Made by a program: the position numbers and the translations under genes. This document shows, piece after piece, positions 10,122 to 22,008 of a stretch of 64,000 nucleotides of DNA; positions within the stretch are counted from its first letter, which is position 1; the number at the start of each line of letters is the position of its first letter. The notes below the pieces were generated by a model, which was not told the origin of the DNA, searched no databases, and saw nothing but the letters and a program-made list of their open reading frames with translations. This DNA is from Lolium rigidum (taxonomy: Eukaryota; Streptophyta; Magnoliopsida; Poales; Poaceae): the NCBI RefSeq assembly GCF_022539505.1, contig NC_061511.1:30142620-30206619 (forward strand). Reading direction: 5' to 3'.

Positions 10122-11290
10122 TGTTGACGTCAGAAACCCCCTGGCGGGCAGAGACGGGCAACACCGTAGAGCCGGGAACAACTAGGGCTGCGGCTGGCCC
10201 CAGTCCCTCAGAGCGACGGCCCGCAAAGCCTCCTGGTCGCACGCGCCGATGTTTATCACAAGGGCGTGCCACCTAACCTATACCTGGTCGGGAAGGTGTG
10301 GATGATGCCTCGCTTAGTTTCCTGCAGGGCACACACGTAAACGTTAAATACGAGCCTCGATCGGCTCTCAGGTTATCCTGTGAATCGGCTCAAAGAGCCG
10401 ATCCACCCATGATTCAGACGAGGTGTCCGAATATATGGTGGTCCTGCTTGATCAAGGTAAAGCTAATGAGATCTACGACGATTTAGGGTTTTCACCGCAT
10501 AATCGGATCGTCCTACTCCAGGTTGGGCCTCGCGCTCGCGCACGGTGATCGTAAGCCGATCCTAGACAGGGCCTAAAAACCAACACGAGGTTGATCCCCG
10601 GAACATCCTTTCTAGGGCTAGCAAACGTCACCCTACACGCCGCTGGATCCTCCCCCCCTTTGTAAGGCCTAACTATTGCAGATATTAAACTAATCCTTGT
10701 AGAACAAGGAGCAATCGTAACGGATCAGATCTACTAAACTATGACCAAGCGGGGTGCCGCCCCTACACCTAAGATAGGTGTAAGGGCGGCTAGACATGCA
10801 AGGGTTGCACTATGAAAGCATGTAATATGAAGAACAATGCTAACCCTAACATGTCTAAGATAGCTACGTTGCTCGCCATCAAAAAGGCTTCAGTACGAGC
10901 AACGCATGAACAACGTGATAGGCATTGCGCTGCCTAGATCGCAAGATGCGATCTAGGCAGCATGGTGCTTACCGGTAGAAACCCTCGAGACGAAGGAGTT
11001 GGCGATGCGCCGAGATTTGTTTGTGGTTGAACGTTGGTTGTTGTTTATTCCATAAACCCTAGGTACATATTTATAGTCCAGCGGACTTTCTAATGTGGGC
11101 GTGCACCAAACCGTGCACGAGTAAAATTCTAACTCCTAAACTAAGATGCGATCTAATATGTTACAGATACATGGGCAAACAAGCCCAACTTGGTAAAAAA
11201 GGCCGATTCACGTATTCCTTCTATATATATTTCTTCAAGCCCATCTTGATCGCGGCCCACCTCTGACTCGGTCAAATTCTGGTGATAACA
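10122..11290 (-). repeat. 5' LTR of nested Gypsy (minus orientation)
   Basis: It matches 4485-5653 at about 99% by eye. It ends exactly at GGTGATAACA, followed by the target duplicate GAAAG (11291-11295). Confidence 0.93.
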
Positions 11291-11295
11291 GAAAG

Positions 11296-12176
11296 ATATG
11301 CATAGCATTGCTAGAATTTCTACTGAAATAATTCCTGAGTCTAGTCCATCTAATGAGTATTTTGAACAATCACATGAGAATGTTACTGAGAAGGATGACA
11401 ATGAAGCTCCTAAATGGAGCAAGAGACGGAGGATTGAAAAATCCTTTGGTGATGATTTCATTGTGTACCTTGTGGATGATACACCCACGTCCATTGCAGA
11501 GGCATATGCATCTCCAGATGCAGATGACTGGAAAGAAGCTTTTCATAATGAGATGGACTCGATTCTTTCTAATGGAACTTGGGAGCTATCAGAACGACCC
11601 CATGGATGCAAGCCTGTGGGCTGCAAATGGGTGTTCAAGAAGAAGCTAAGACCTGATGGTACTATTGAGAAGTACAAGGCGCGGCTTGTAGCTAAGGGCT
11701 ACACACAGAGAGAAGGCGAAGATTACTTTGACACCTATTCACTTGTCGCTAGACTTACCACCATTCGAGTACTACTGTCCATGGCTGCCTCTTATGGTCT
11801 TATCGTTCATCAAATGGACGTAAAGACATCTTTTCTTAATGGAGAGTTGGAAGAGGAAATCTATATGGATCAACCTGATGGGTTTGTAGTAAAAGGTGAA
11901 GAAAGTAAGGTGTGCAAGTTGCTGAAATCTTTATATGGCCTGAAACAAGCACCTAAGCAATGGCATGAGAAGTTTGACAGAACTTTAACTTTTGTAGGCT
12001 TTGTTGTCAATGAAGCTGACAAGTGCGTTTACTATCGCCATGGTGGGGGTGAAGGTGTTATACTGTGTTTGTATGTGGATGATATTCTGATATTTGGTAC
12101 AAACATGAAAGTAATACACGAGGTCAAGTCTTTCTTGTCAAAGTGCTTTGATATGAAAGACACGGGAGAAGACTGA
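11296..12176 (+). pseudogene. Copia reverse transcriptase, 5' part split off by the Gypsy insertion
   Basis: This continues the integrase frame that was cut at 4480. It opens with a spacer and then the RT domain from DDWKEAFHNEMDSI. Typical Copia RT blocks are visible: WVFKKKLRPDGT, ARLVAKGYTQ, HQMDVKTSFLNG and SLYGLKQAPKQW. The catalytic YVDD is encoded at 12072-12083 in LYVDDILIFG. An extra base near 12170 (GAAGACTGATG) brings a TGA at 12174-12176, after which coding continues in another frame from 12178. RT would copy the element RNA in the particle; here the frame is broken but the active site is preserved. Confidence 0.9.
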
Positions 12177-12177
12177 T

Positions 12178-13035
12178 GTGATTACGAACATCAAGCTTAT
12201 TAAGAACGAGAGTGGGATTACTCTAACGCAATCCCATTATGTTGAGAAGATCTTGAGCCGGTTCGGCTATATTGATAGCAAGTCTTCTCCAACACCTTAT
12301 GATCCCAGTGTGACATTGCGCAAGAACCGGAGGATTGCCGTAGATCAATTGAGATGTTCTCAGATCGTTGGCTCACTCATGTACTTAGCGAGCGCGACTA
12401 GACCTGACATCTCTTTTGCTGTTAGCAAGTTGAGTAGGTTCATGTCAAACCCGGTACTCGATCATTGGCATGCACTTGATAGGGTCATGCGCTACCTATG
12501 TGGTACAATGAGTTATGGGATTCACTATTCAGGGCACCCAGCTGTGCTCGAAGGATATAGTGATCCAAATTGGATCTCTGATGTAGCTGATCTCTACGCC
12601 ACTAGCGGGTATGTATTTACCTTTGGAGGTGGCGCAGTGTCATGGAGATCTTGCAAGCAAACCATATTGACGAGGTCAACTATGGAAGCAGAACTTACTG
12701 CTTTGGACACAACCACTGTTGAATCAGAATGGTTGCGTGAGCTCTTGATGGACTTGCCTGTGGTTGAAAAACCTGTACCGGCAATCCTTTTGAATTGTGA
12801 CAATCAAACTGTAATTGTCAAAGTGAACAATTCTAAGGATAACGCGAAGTCATCAAGACACGTCAAGAGACGTTTGAAGTCTATCAGGAAATTGCGAAAC
12901 TCCGGAGTAATAACTGTAACATATATTCAAACAGACAAAAACATGGCAGATCCCTTTACAAAGGGACTATCACGTAATGTGATAGAAAGTGCATCGAGGG
13001 AGATGGGTTTGAGATACGTTGATGTTACACCATAG
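12178..13035 (+). pseudogene. Copia RT C-terminus and RNase H (285 aa open frame)
   Basis: The frame is open from the frameshift at about 12170 to TAG 13033-13035. It contains the RT connection (LTQSHYVEKILSRFGY, MYLASATRPDISFAVS) and the Copia RNase H domain. The acidic positions are seen in EGYSDPNW, STMEAELTAL and CDNQTVI. The C-terminal signature HVKRRLKSIRK and MADPFTKGL is typical of the end of Copia pol. It is a continuous, well-preserved segment, separated from the RT half by a single-base insertion. Confidence 0.9.
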
Positions 13036-13578
13036 TGGTAACCCAACCTTTGTGATCGGAGATCCCGTGAATTAGGACCTGGGAAGAACAAACTAGTGGT
13101 TTAATTGAGGAGAGTATTATGTAACCCTCTCTATGTGAAGATGCACGACTCTCCATTGCTGTAAGGCAGGTTGGCAAGAAAAGCCTTAATGTGTTTATGT
13201 TGGCTATTTTAGCAAAGATGCTGTCCTACAGAGCATTCTTGAAATAACACACCTATATGAGTCCGATTGTTAAACGTCGCAATCTATGAGATTTGGGTGA
13301 TCTCTAGTAAACTCATGAAGAGACCACGAAGTATGACGCATATGCTTCACCCGCGGGGTAGGCTACTGGCAGCCATGTACTGGTTATGACTTTGAGTGAA
13401 ACCCTGTTCACGCAAAACTTGCAATTCAAGGCTTAGTCCATTGTTCAAGTGTGAATAGATGTAGCTTAAGGTTCTAGGCGGAAGTTCAACTTAACAGTCT
13501 CCGCTGAAACACTGGTATATAAACAAGCAACGAGTATTGGTAAATGTCTAAATGGGGATTTGAGATCTGGTGGGGGAT
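13036..13578 (+). other. Copia 3' untranslated region and polypurine tract
   Basis: No coding is seen between the pol stop and the 3' LTR. GATCTGGTGGGGGAT (13564-13578), directly before TGTTGAAATATT, is the polypurine tract. The rest looks like ordinary 3' UTR. Confidence 0.75.
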
Positions 13579-14635
13579 TGTTGAAATATTGGGCCTGCAC
13601 TTAGTGGCCCATACTAGATTTCATATTTTCCTATAAATCTCAAAGCCCACATAGTGGCAGCCTTGTGAGTTTGAGCCCAAGTTGATGGCAGCTCACTAGG
13701 GAGTGGCAAGAGGTGGGAAGTTTAGTCACACATGGAAAGTTGGGAGGAAGTTAGACCACCTTATAAGGTGGGTTGTTCCACCACTAGTAAGTGAGTAAGA
13801 ATAGGAGTGGTTCACGCGCGGTCCTCCTCCTCGCTCGCTCGCTCGTCTCGTCTCGACTCGACTCGACACGACGCGCGCCGCGCTCGTGGTGAGTGGATTG
13901 AGCCTCGAGCCGAGACTTTCCTTACTTTTTGCAGCTCAGGAAAGCGAATAGAGTCCTAGACGGACGCGTCGCAGTTAGTCGGTTCGGGTTGCTCCCGGAC
14001 CGTGGGCTATCTGTAACCGAATCGAAACGTGCGTGCGACGTGGCGTGGCCCACGTTGCCTAGGGTTTCCTGAGCCTATATAATCTCCTGCCCGGCTACCG
14101 CAGAAACACATCTAATACACGAGTTAGGGTATTGTCACCTCTCTCTGCTTGCGCCGCCATCGTAGCCTACTCCATCCCGCGCGCCGACGTGCATCGGCGA
14201 ACGGGAGAGCAGGTCTCCGGAACTGCTCGTCCTTGCGATCATGTACGGGAGAGGGCGAATTAGGTTTTTGGGAAGCGCTCTGCGCGACTGCTCAAGCTTT
14301 TCATCACGGGTCGCCTTCCGTCCAAGTCTGGCGGTGCTGCCTACCGTCGTCTTCAACACCGTCTACTTCGACCCGTCGTCCCTGTCGTCAACAACGTTGT
14401 CATCAACAACGTTACTGCTGCAACATCATCTGCTACACCTCCACCGCCACCTCCACCAGATCGGTATGTGCGACAGATCTTAATCTGTTTAGCGATGGAT
14501 GCTTTGCCGTTTGCGCTGCTGCTACTCATGTTGATTAATGCATCTAGTATGTTCGAGTTTCACATGTTAGTAGTTGCTGTCATCGTGTTTTATATTCTGG
14601 AATTAATCATGGAAATTGTGCCTCATTATCCAACA
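13579..14635 (+). repeat. 3' LTR of Copia element
   Basis: This 1057-bp copy of the LTR at 1225-2279 ends CATTATCCAACA and is followed by GGGCC (14636-14640), the near-match of AGGCC at the left end. Confidence 0.93.
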
Positions 14636-14640
14636 GGGCC

Positions 14641-15059
14641 AACGCGTGACGCCAAGATCACTAGATAATCCAGCAACTGACAAAAGGTCAGCAACAGTTC
14701 TCGCAATACGGCAATAGCAGAGAAAGTAAATACAGTAAAACAGTTTTATTCTTTTCTGAATCATTAGACATCTTCACCAGGCACGCCTCCGGCAGGGGTG
14801 CCGGGCACAACATCCTCTATTTGGGGACACTGTTCCTACACCGCCGTCTTCCATACGGCAGCCTCAATAGATAATTTGAATTAAAAACTCAAACAAAAAG
14901 CATAGAAATCTGAATAGGTTTCGAATATAAAGTTAGGACCAACACACGCCCAACAAATTCGAATAGGTTTTCGAATATGAAGTTTGGACCAACATACGGA
15001 CACCGAATCGCCGTCTACTTCGGCTGCAAAAAACAACTTCGGCTTCCATGCCAAATGAT
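14641..15059. other. Non-coding flank, possibly continuation of outer Gypsy LTR
   Basis: This lies directly beyond the Copia target duplicate, so its first part must be what 1219 was joined to before the Copia insertion. I could not define where the outer LTR ends. Two imperfect direct copies of GAATAGGTTTTCGAATAT...GGACCAACA occur at about 14914-14945 and 14962-14996. No gene is seen. Confidence 0.4.
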
Positions 15060-15739
15060 CAGATGAACAGGATCATGGGCGCCTCAACATCGACGACGTC
15101 CTCATCGTCGGTGAGCCCCGGCGGCAGCTCCAACGCTGGAACCTAATCCACGGTCGCTGGGGGAGGCATGAACATCGACGGTGTGGGGGAGGCATGAACG
15201 TTGACGATGCCAACGGATTCATGAAAGTCGAGGGTGCCGGGGGAGTCATGGACGCCGACACAGCTCGCGCCGTCAGCACCTCTTGCCCGATGCGCTCGCG
15301 GTACATCTCGTGCCACGCCCTCGCCAATGGGTCCATCTTCTCCTTGTCATCCATCAAGATATAGGATTCTTGAGACATTTTGGTCAACGAAAGCTATGCC
15401 GCTTCATTGGTGGCCTTCATGGTGGTGGCGTGAGCTTCCATCTTCGCCGCCTCCACCTTCTCCCTCTCCAACTCAATCTTCATGTCTTGCTTCTCTAGTA
15501 TTGCCTTCCACACGACGGCGGCCACCGCTTCCTTGTTTTCCGTTGAGAAGGAGGATATCATCTTCTCGAGGGAGGCGTCGCAGGTCAGGAAACGAGTTCA
15601 GGTCCACGCCCAAGCGAAAGGCGCCGCTGCCCCTCGGCGTCGACTCCGGCGAGAATGGCGCGTTGGGGTCGAAGGTCAAGTCGATGTCGGCGCACTCGGG
15701 GGAGTAGCAGACGTGGCCGTCCATCTGCGATAGACGCAT
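15060..15739 (-). pseudogene. NAM-associated-like (TE-linked) protein, broken
   Basis: On the minus strand a first frame starts at ATG 15739 and includes CYSPECADIDLTFDPNAPF and GVDLNSFP. A frameshift follows around 15470. A second frame then shows a charged helical segment (KIELEREKVEAAKMEA), a TAG at 15394-15396, and the block ILMDDKEKMDPLARAWHEMY. I recognise this layout, with a coiled-coil helix followed by a MDPLARAWHE-type C-terminus, as that of grass NAM-associated C-terminal-domain proteins, many of which are repetitive and thought to be linked to transposons. At least one frameshift and one stop make it non-functional. The N-terminal DNA-binding part is absent. Function is not established. 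Confidence 0.5.
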
Positions 15740-15748
15740 CTGCGGGAG

Positions 15749-17473
15749 TGATGTCTACGGGAGCTTCTATTCTTGTAGACAGTGTTGGGCCTCCAAGAGC
15801 AGAGGTTTGTAGAACAGCAGCAAGTTTCCCTTAAGTGGATCACCCAAGGTTTATCGAACTCAGGGAGGAAGAGGTCAAAGATATCCCTCTCATGCAACCC
15901 TGCAACCACAAAGCAAGAAGTCTCTTGTGTCCCCAACACACCTAATAGGTGCACTAGTTCGGCGAAGAGATAGTGAAATACAGGTGGTATAAATAAGTAT
16001 GAGCAGTGGCAACGGCACCGGAAAAGTGCTTTGCCCGGGACAAGTAAACAAGCAAGTAGTAACGCAGCAGTAGTAACGCATAGAAACAGTAAACAAGCAG
16101 CGATAACAGTATTTAGGAACAAGGCCTAGGGATTAGACTTTCACTAGTGGACACTCTCAACTTTGATCACATAACAGAATAGATAAATGCACACTCTACA
16201 CTCTCTTATTGGATGATGAACACCACTAATTGCGTAGGATTACACGAACCCTCAATGCCGGAGTTAACAAGCTCCACAATATTCAATGTCCATATTTAAA
16301 TAACCTTAGAGTGCATGACAGATCAACACAACTAAACCAAGTACTAACATAGCATGCACACTTGTCACCTTCACACTATGTAGGAGGAATAGATCACATC
16401 AATACCATCATAGCAATAGTTAACTTCATAATCTACAAGAGATCATAATCATAGCCTACGCCAAGTACTAACACGGATGCACACACTGTCACCATTACAC
16501 CGTGCAAGGAGGAATAAAACTACTTTAATAACATCACTAGAGTAGCACATAGATAAATTCTGATACAAAACACATTGCAATCATAAAGAGATATAAATAA
16601 GCACTTCACTATGCCATTCATAACAGTGAATAAGTATTCCGTGAAATATAGCCTAAGAGACCCACACGGTGCACACACCGTCACCTTTACACACGTGGGA
16701 CAAGGAGTCTCCGGAGATCACATAAGTAAAACCCACTTGACTAGCATAATGACATCTAGATTACAAGCATCATCATATGAATCTCAATCATGTAAGGCAG
16801 CTCATGAGATTATTGTATTGAAGTACATAGGAGAGAGATTAACCACATAGCTACCGGTACAGCCCCGAGCCTCGATGGAGAACTACTCCCTCCTCATGGG
16901 AGACAAGGCAGCGTTGATGGAGATGGCGGTGGTGTCGATGGAGAAGCCTTCCGGGGCACTTCCCCATCCCGGCGGCGTGCCGGAACGAGAGACTCCTGTC
17001 CCCCAGATCTTGGCTTCGCGATGGCGGCGGCTCTGGAAGGTTTCTCGTACCGTGGCTTTTTCGTCAATTGGTACTGCGTTTTTAGGTCGAAAGGGGTTAT
17101 ATAGGCGAAGAGGCGGCGCAGGAGGGCTGACAGGGTGGCCTCCCCCTAGGCCGGCGCGGCCAGGGTCTGGCCCGCGCCGCCTTATGGTGTGGTGGTCCCC
17201 TAGCCCCTCTCCGACTCTTCTTTGGTGTTCTGGAGCCTTCCGGGAAAAATAGGAGGTTTGGCGTTGATTTCGTCCAATTCCAAGAATATTGCCCGAACAG
17301 CCTTTCTGGAACCAAAAACAGCGTAAAACAAGCAACCGGCCTTTCGGCATCTCGTCAATAGGTTAGTTCCGGAAAACGCATAATAATTACATAAAGTGTG
17401 AACAAAACATGTCGGTATTGTCATAAAACAAGCATGGAACATCAGAAATTATAGATACGTTGGAGACGTATCA
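15749..17473 (-). repeat. 3' LTR of Athila-like element
   Basis: This 1725-bp LTR has plus-strand ends TGATGTCTACGGG and GGAGACGTATCA. It is recognisably related to the truncated LTR at 54420-55690 (shared CAGTGTTGGGCCTCCAAGAG and CAAGTTTCCCTTAAGTG). A GC-rich stretch at 16990-17230 may correspond to the R/U5 region. Confidence 0.85.
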
Positions 17474-20066
17474 AGATCCCCAAGCTTAGTTCCTACTCGT
17501 CCTCGAGTAGGTAAACGATAAAAGATAATTTCTGAAGTGACATGCTACCAACATAATCTTAATCATACTATTGTAAAGCATATGAGATGAATGCAGCGAT
17601 TCGAAGCAATGTTAATGCAATGAGTAAACAATTGAATCATATAGCAAAGACTTTTCATGAATAGTACTTTCAAGACAAGCATCAATAAGTCTTGCATAAG
17701 AGTTAACTCATAAAGCAATAAATTCAAAGTAAAGACATTGAAGCAACACAATGGAAGATTAAGTTTCAGCGGTTGCTTTCAACTTGTAACATGTATATCT
17801 CATGATTAATTGTCAATGCAAAGCAATATAACAAGTATAATATGCAAGTATGTAAGAATCAATGCACAGTTAATCACAAGTGTGTGCTTCTAAGATAGAG
17901 AGAAATGGGTAAACTGATTCAACATAAAAGTAAAAGAATGGCCCTTCGCAGAGGGAAGCATTGATTGCTATATTTGTGCTAGAGCTTTGGTTTTGAAAGC
18001 AAGAAACAATTTTGTCAACGGTAGTAATAAAGCATATGTATCATGTAAATTATATCCTACAAGTTGCAAGCCTCATGCATAGTATACTAATAGTGCCCGC
18101 ACCTTGTCCTAATTAGCTTGGACTACCGGGATTATCGCAATGCACATGTTTTAACCAAGTGTCACAAAGGGGTACCTCTATTCCGCCTGTACAAAGGTCT
18201 AAGGAGAAAGCTCGCATTGGATTTCTCGCTATTGATTATTCTCAACTTAGAGATCCATATCGGGACAACATAGACAACAGATAATGGACTCCTCTTTTAT
18301 GCATAAGCGTGTAGTAACAATTAATTTTCTCATATGAGATTGAGGATATATGTCCAAAACAGAAACTTCCACCATGGATCATGGCTTTAGTTAGCGGCCC
18401 AATGTTCTTCTCTCACAATATGCATGCTCAAACCATTCAACGTCGGTAGATCGCCCTTACTTCAGACAAGACGAACATGCATAGCAACTCACATGAAATT
18501 CAACAATGAGTTGATGGCGTCCCCAGAAACATGGTTATCGCACAACAAGCAACTTAATAAGAGATAAAGTGCATAATTACATATTCAATACCACAATAGT
18601 TTTTAAGGCTATTTGTCCCATGAGCTATATATTGCAAAGGTGAATGATGGAATTTTAAAGGTAGCACTCAAGCAATTTACTTTGGAATGGCGGGAAAATA
18701 CCATGTAGTATAGGTAGGTATGGTGGACACAAATGGCATAGTGGTTGGCTCAAGTATTTTGGATGCATGAGAAGTATTCTCTCTCGATACAAGGTTTAGG
18801 CTAGCAAGGCTTATTTGAAACAAACACAAGGATGAACGGTGCAGCAAAACTCACATAAAAGACATATTGTAAACATTATAAGACTCTACACCGTCTTCCT
18901 TGTTGTTCAAAACTCAATACTAGATATTATCTAGACTTTAGAGAAACCAAATATGCAAACCAAATTTTAGCATGCTCTATGTATTTCTTCATTAATGGGT
19001 GCAAAGCATATGATGCAAGAGCTTAAACATGAGCACAACAATTGCCAAGTATCACATTACCCAAGACATTTATAGCAATTACTACATGTATCATTTTCCA
19101 ATTCCAACCATATAACAATTTAACGAAGGAGAAACTTCGCCATGAATACTATGAGTAGAAACCAAGGACATATTTGTCCATATGCTACAGCGGAGCGTGT
19201 ATCTCTCCCATAAAGTGAATGCTAGGATCCATTTTATTCAAACAAAACAAAAACAAAAACAAACCGACGCTCCAAGAAAAAGCACATAAGATGTGGCCGA
19301 ATAAAAATGTAGTTTCAGGGGAGGAACCCGATAATTTGTTGATGAAGAAGGGATGCCTTGGCATCCCCAAGCTTAGACGCTTGAGTCTTCTTGATATATG
19401 CAGGGGTGAACCACCGGGTGCATCCCCAAGCTTAGAGCTTTCACTCTCCTTGATCATGTTGCATCATACTCTCTCTTGATCCTTGAAAACTTCCTCCACA
19501 CCAAACTCGAAACAACTCATTAGAGGGTTAGTGCACAATATAAATTGACATATTCAGAGGTGACACAATCATTCTTAACACTTCTGGACATTGCATAATG
19601 CTACTGGACATTAGTGGATCAAAGAAATTCATCCAACATAGCGAAAGAGGCAATGCGAAATAAAAGGCAGAATCTGTCAAAACAGAACAGTTCGTATTGA
19701 CGAATTTTAAAATGGCACCAGACTTGCTCAAATGAAAATGCTCAAATTGAATGAAAGTTGCGTACATATCTGAGGATCATGCACGTAAATTGGCATAATT
19801 TTCTGAGCTTCCTGCAGGGCAGTGGGCTCAGATTCGTGACAGCAAAGAAATCTGGAACTGCGCAGTAATCCAAATCTAGTACTTACTTTTCTATCAACGG
19901 CTTAACTTGGCACAACAAAACTCAAAACTAAGATAAGGAGAGGTTGCTACAGTAGTAAACAACTTCCAAGACACAAAATAAAAACAAAGTACTGTAGGTA
20001 AAAACATGGGTTGTCTCCCATAAGCGCTTTTTTTAACGCCTTTCAGCTAGGCGCATAAAGTGTGTA
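17474..20066. other. Non-coding 3' half of the Athila-like element
   Basis: No conserved coding is visible on either strand in 2.6 kb. AT-rich sequence fills the place where pol would be. The polypurine-like motif CTAAGCTTGGGGATG (minus) appears next to the LTR (17476-17489) and twice more near 19362-19376 and 19422-19436. This fits a non-autonomous derivative that kept cis-acting sequences only. Confidence 0.65.
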
Positions 20067-20784
20067 TCAAGTAACATCGAGAGATGAAGCATCAACATCA
20101 TAATTTGTTCTAATGATAGAATCATAAGGTAACTTCATTCTCTTTCTAGGGAAGTGTTCCATACCTTTCTTGAGAGGAAATTGATATTTTATATTACCTT
20201 CCCTCATATCAATAATAGCACCAACAGTTCGAAGAAAAGGTCTTCCCAATATAATTGGACAAGATGCATTGCATTCAATATCCAAGACAACAAAATCAAC
20301 GGGAACAAGATTATTGTTAACGGTAATGCGAACATTATCAACTTTACCCAAAGGTTTCTTTGTAGAATGATCAGCAAGATTAACATCCAAATAACAATTT
20401 TTCAACGGTGGCAAGTCAAGCATATTATAAATTTTCTTCGGCATAACGTAAATACTTGCACCAAGATCACATAAAGCATTACAATCAAAATCTTTAACCT
20501 TCATCTTAATGATGGGCTCCCAACCATCTTCTAGCTTTTTAGGAATAGAGGCTTCGCAGCTCTAGTTTCTCTTCTCTAGCTTTTATGAGAGCATTTGTAA
20601 TATGATGCGTGAAAGCCAAATTTATAGCACTAGCATTAGGACTTTTAGCAAGTTTTTGCAAGAACTTTATAACTTCAGAGATGTGGCAATCATCAAAATT
20701 CAAACCATTATAATCTAAAGCAATGGGATCATCATCCCCAATGTTGGAAAAAATTTCAGCAGCTTTTATCACAAGTGGCTTCAA
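20067..20784 (-). pseudogene. Athila-type aspartic protease region, frameshifted
   Basis: The minus-strand frame 20504-20067 encodes a retropepsin-like domain with the active-site variant CDLGASIYVMP (DLGA in place of DTGA, usual in Athila-type elements) and the strand CPIILGRPFLRT. It ends FPRKRMKLPYDSIIRTNYDV. The upstream frame (20784-20539, with NIGDDDPIALDYNGLNF and HITNALIKAREEKL) belongs to the same protein but is shifted, with the break near 20540. The linker before the protease is thus intact except for one frameshift. No RT follows. Confidence 0.8.
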
Positions 20785-21908
20785 GCAGCTTTAGCAGCTT
20801 CAGCAGTTTTTCGCGCTTTGCATTAGAAGTGGAAACATTGCTAACACCAATTCTTTTATTAGTATGAGTAGGAGGTGCAGCAACATGTGTAGCATTAGCA
20901 TTACTAGTGGTGGTAATAGTCCAAACTTTAGCTATATTCTTCTCTTTAGCTAGTTTTTCATTTTCTTCTCTATCCCACCTAGCACGCAGCTTCAGCCATT
21001 AATCTTATATTCTCATTAATTCTAACTTGGATGGCATTTGCTGTAGTAACAATTTTATTTTCAATATCCCTATTAGGCATAACTTTCGATTTCAAAAGAT
21101 CAACATCGTAGGCAAGACTATCAACTCTAGAAACAAGAATATCAATTTTATTGAGCTTTTCCTCAACATGATTTGTTAAAGGCAGCTTTGTGTACTAATA
21201 AATTCTTTAAGCATGGCCTCAAGTCCAGGGGGTGTATTCCTATTATTGTTGTAAGAATTCCCATAAGAATTAGCATAACCGTTACCATTATTATAAGGAT
21301 ATGGCCTATAGTTATTACTAGAATTGTTCCGATAAGCATTGTTGTTGAAATTATTATTTTTAATGAAGTTTACATCAACATGTTCTTCTTGTGCAACCAA
21401 TGAAGCTAATGGAACATTATTAGGATCAACATTAGTCCTATCATTCGCAAGCATAGACATAATAGCATCAACCTTATCATTCAAGGAAGAGGATTCTTCA
21501 ACGAATTTACCTTCTTACCTTGTGGAGCTCTTTCCGTGTGCCATTCAGAGTAGTTGATCATCATATTATCAAGAAGCTTTGTTGCTTCACCAAGAGTGAT
21601 GGACATAAAGGTACCTCCAGCAGCTGAATCCAATAAATTCCGCGAAGAAAAATTTAGTCCCGCATAGAAGGTTTGGATGATCATCCAAGTAGTCGGTCCA
21701 TGGGTTGGGCAATTTTTAACCAGAGATTTCATTCTTTCCCAAGCTTGAGCAACATGTTCAGTATCTAATTGTTTAAAATTCATTATGCTACTCCTCAAAG
21801 ATATAATTTTAGCAGGGGGATAATATCTACCAATAAAAGCATCCTTGCATTTAGTCCATGAATCAATACTATTCTTAGGCAAGAGATAGCAACTAATCTT
21901 TAGCTCTT
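20785..21908 (-). pseudogene. Athila-type gag, frameshifted and cut by gap
   Basis: From 21882 down, WTKCKDAFIGRYYPP, AQAWERMKSLVKNCP and QTFYAGLNFSSRNLLDSAAGG are the Retrotrans_gag-type helical domain. A frameshift near 21485 leads to an Asn/Tyr-rich, low-complexity tail (NNNFNNNAYRNNSSNNYRPY) ending PPGLEAMLKEFI at about 21200. The sequence from there to 20785 is further degraded. The N-terminal part lies in the gap. The domain would form the particle; this copy cannot make it whole. Confidence 0.75.
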
Positions 21909-22008
21909 NNNNNNNNNNNNNNNNNNNNNNNNNNNNNNNNNNNNNNNNNNNNNNNNNNNNNNNNNNNNNNNNNNNNNNNNNNNNNNNNNNNNNNNNNNNN
22001 NNNNNNNN
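21909..22008. other. Assembly gap (100 N)
   Basis: A run of exactly 100 N, the usual placeholder for a gap of unknown size. The features on both sides are truncated by it: Athila-like gag on the left and an Angela-like LTR on the right. Confidence 0.99.

Larger units (their letters stand above)
4485..11290 (-). mobile_element. Non-autonomous Ty3/Gypsy retrotransposon nested in the Copia element
   Basis: It has two 1169-bp LTRs (4485-5653 and 10122-11290), plus-strand termini TGTTGACGTCAG...GGTGATAACA, and a perfect 5-bp target duplication GAAAG at 4480-4484 and 11291-11295. The minus orientation is shown by a PBS (plus 10101-10116, minus TGGCACGCCCGGTGGG) beside the right LTR and a purine-rich tract (CCAGGGGGCATG, minus) beside the left LTR. 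The interior has gag and protease in one minus-strand frame (10105-8204), a short pol-proximal remnant, and no RT, RNase H or integrase motifs. An acidic ORF lies on the opposite strand at 5924-6445. The LTRs differ at roughly a dozen sites by eye, so insertion was fairly recent. The antisense ORF recalls the Tat lineage; that assignment is inference. Confidence 0.93.
1225..14635 (+). mobile_element. Ty1/Copia LTR retrotransposon, complete structure, decayed, interrupted by a nested Gypsy
   Basis: Two LTRs (1225-2279 and 13579-14635) both begin TGTTGAAATATTGGG and end CATTATCCAACA. Flanks AGGCC (1220-1224) and GGGCC (14636-14640) form a 5-bp target duplication with one mismatch. The internal order is gag, protease, integrase, RT, RNase H, which is diagnostic of Copia. 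Without the 6.8-kb nested element (4485-11290) and its target duplicate the element is about 6.6 kb. The coding frame is broken by several frameshifts and stops, and no canonical TGGTATCAGAG primer-binding site follows the 5' LTR. The LTRs differ at a few dozen positions by eye, more than the nested element's LTRs, which agrees with the insertion order. Confidence 0.93.
15749..21908 (-). mobile_element. Athila-like Gypsy element, non-autonomous, truncated by assembly gap
   Basis: The 3' LTR (15749-17473), a polypurine tract (17474-17487), a long non-coding 3' region, then protease and gag read leftwards on the minus strand until the gap at 21909. The LTR starts TGATACGTCTCCAACGTATC on the minus strand and ends CCGTAGACATCA, an Athila-type terminus. 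There is no RT, RNase H or integrase. The 5' LTR, primer site and gag N-terminus fall in or beyond the gap, so no target duplication can be checked. The base pairs left of the LTR are GGGAG. Confidence 0.8.

Noticed and set aside
15234..15733. Plus-strand ORFs of 83-157 codons at 15234-15733
   Set aside because: They are antisense shadows of the NAM-associated-like pseudogene, whose charged helical and MDPLARAWHE motifs are on the minus strand.
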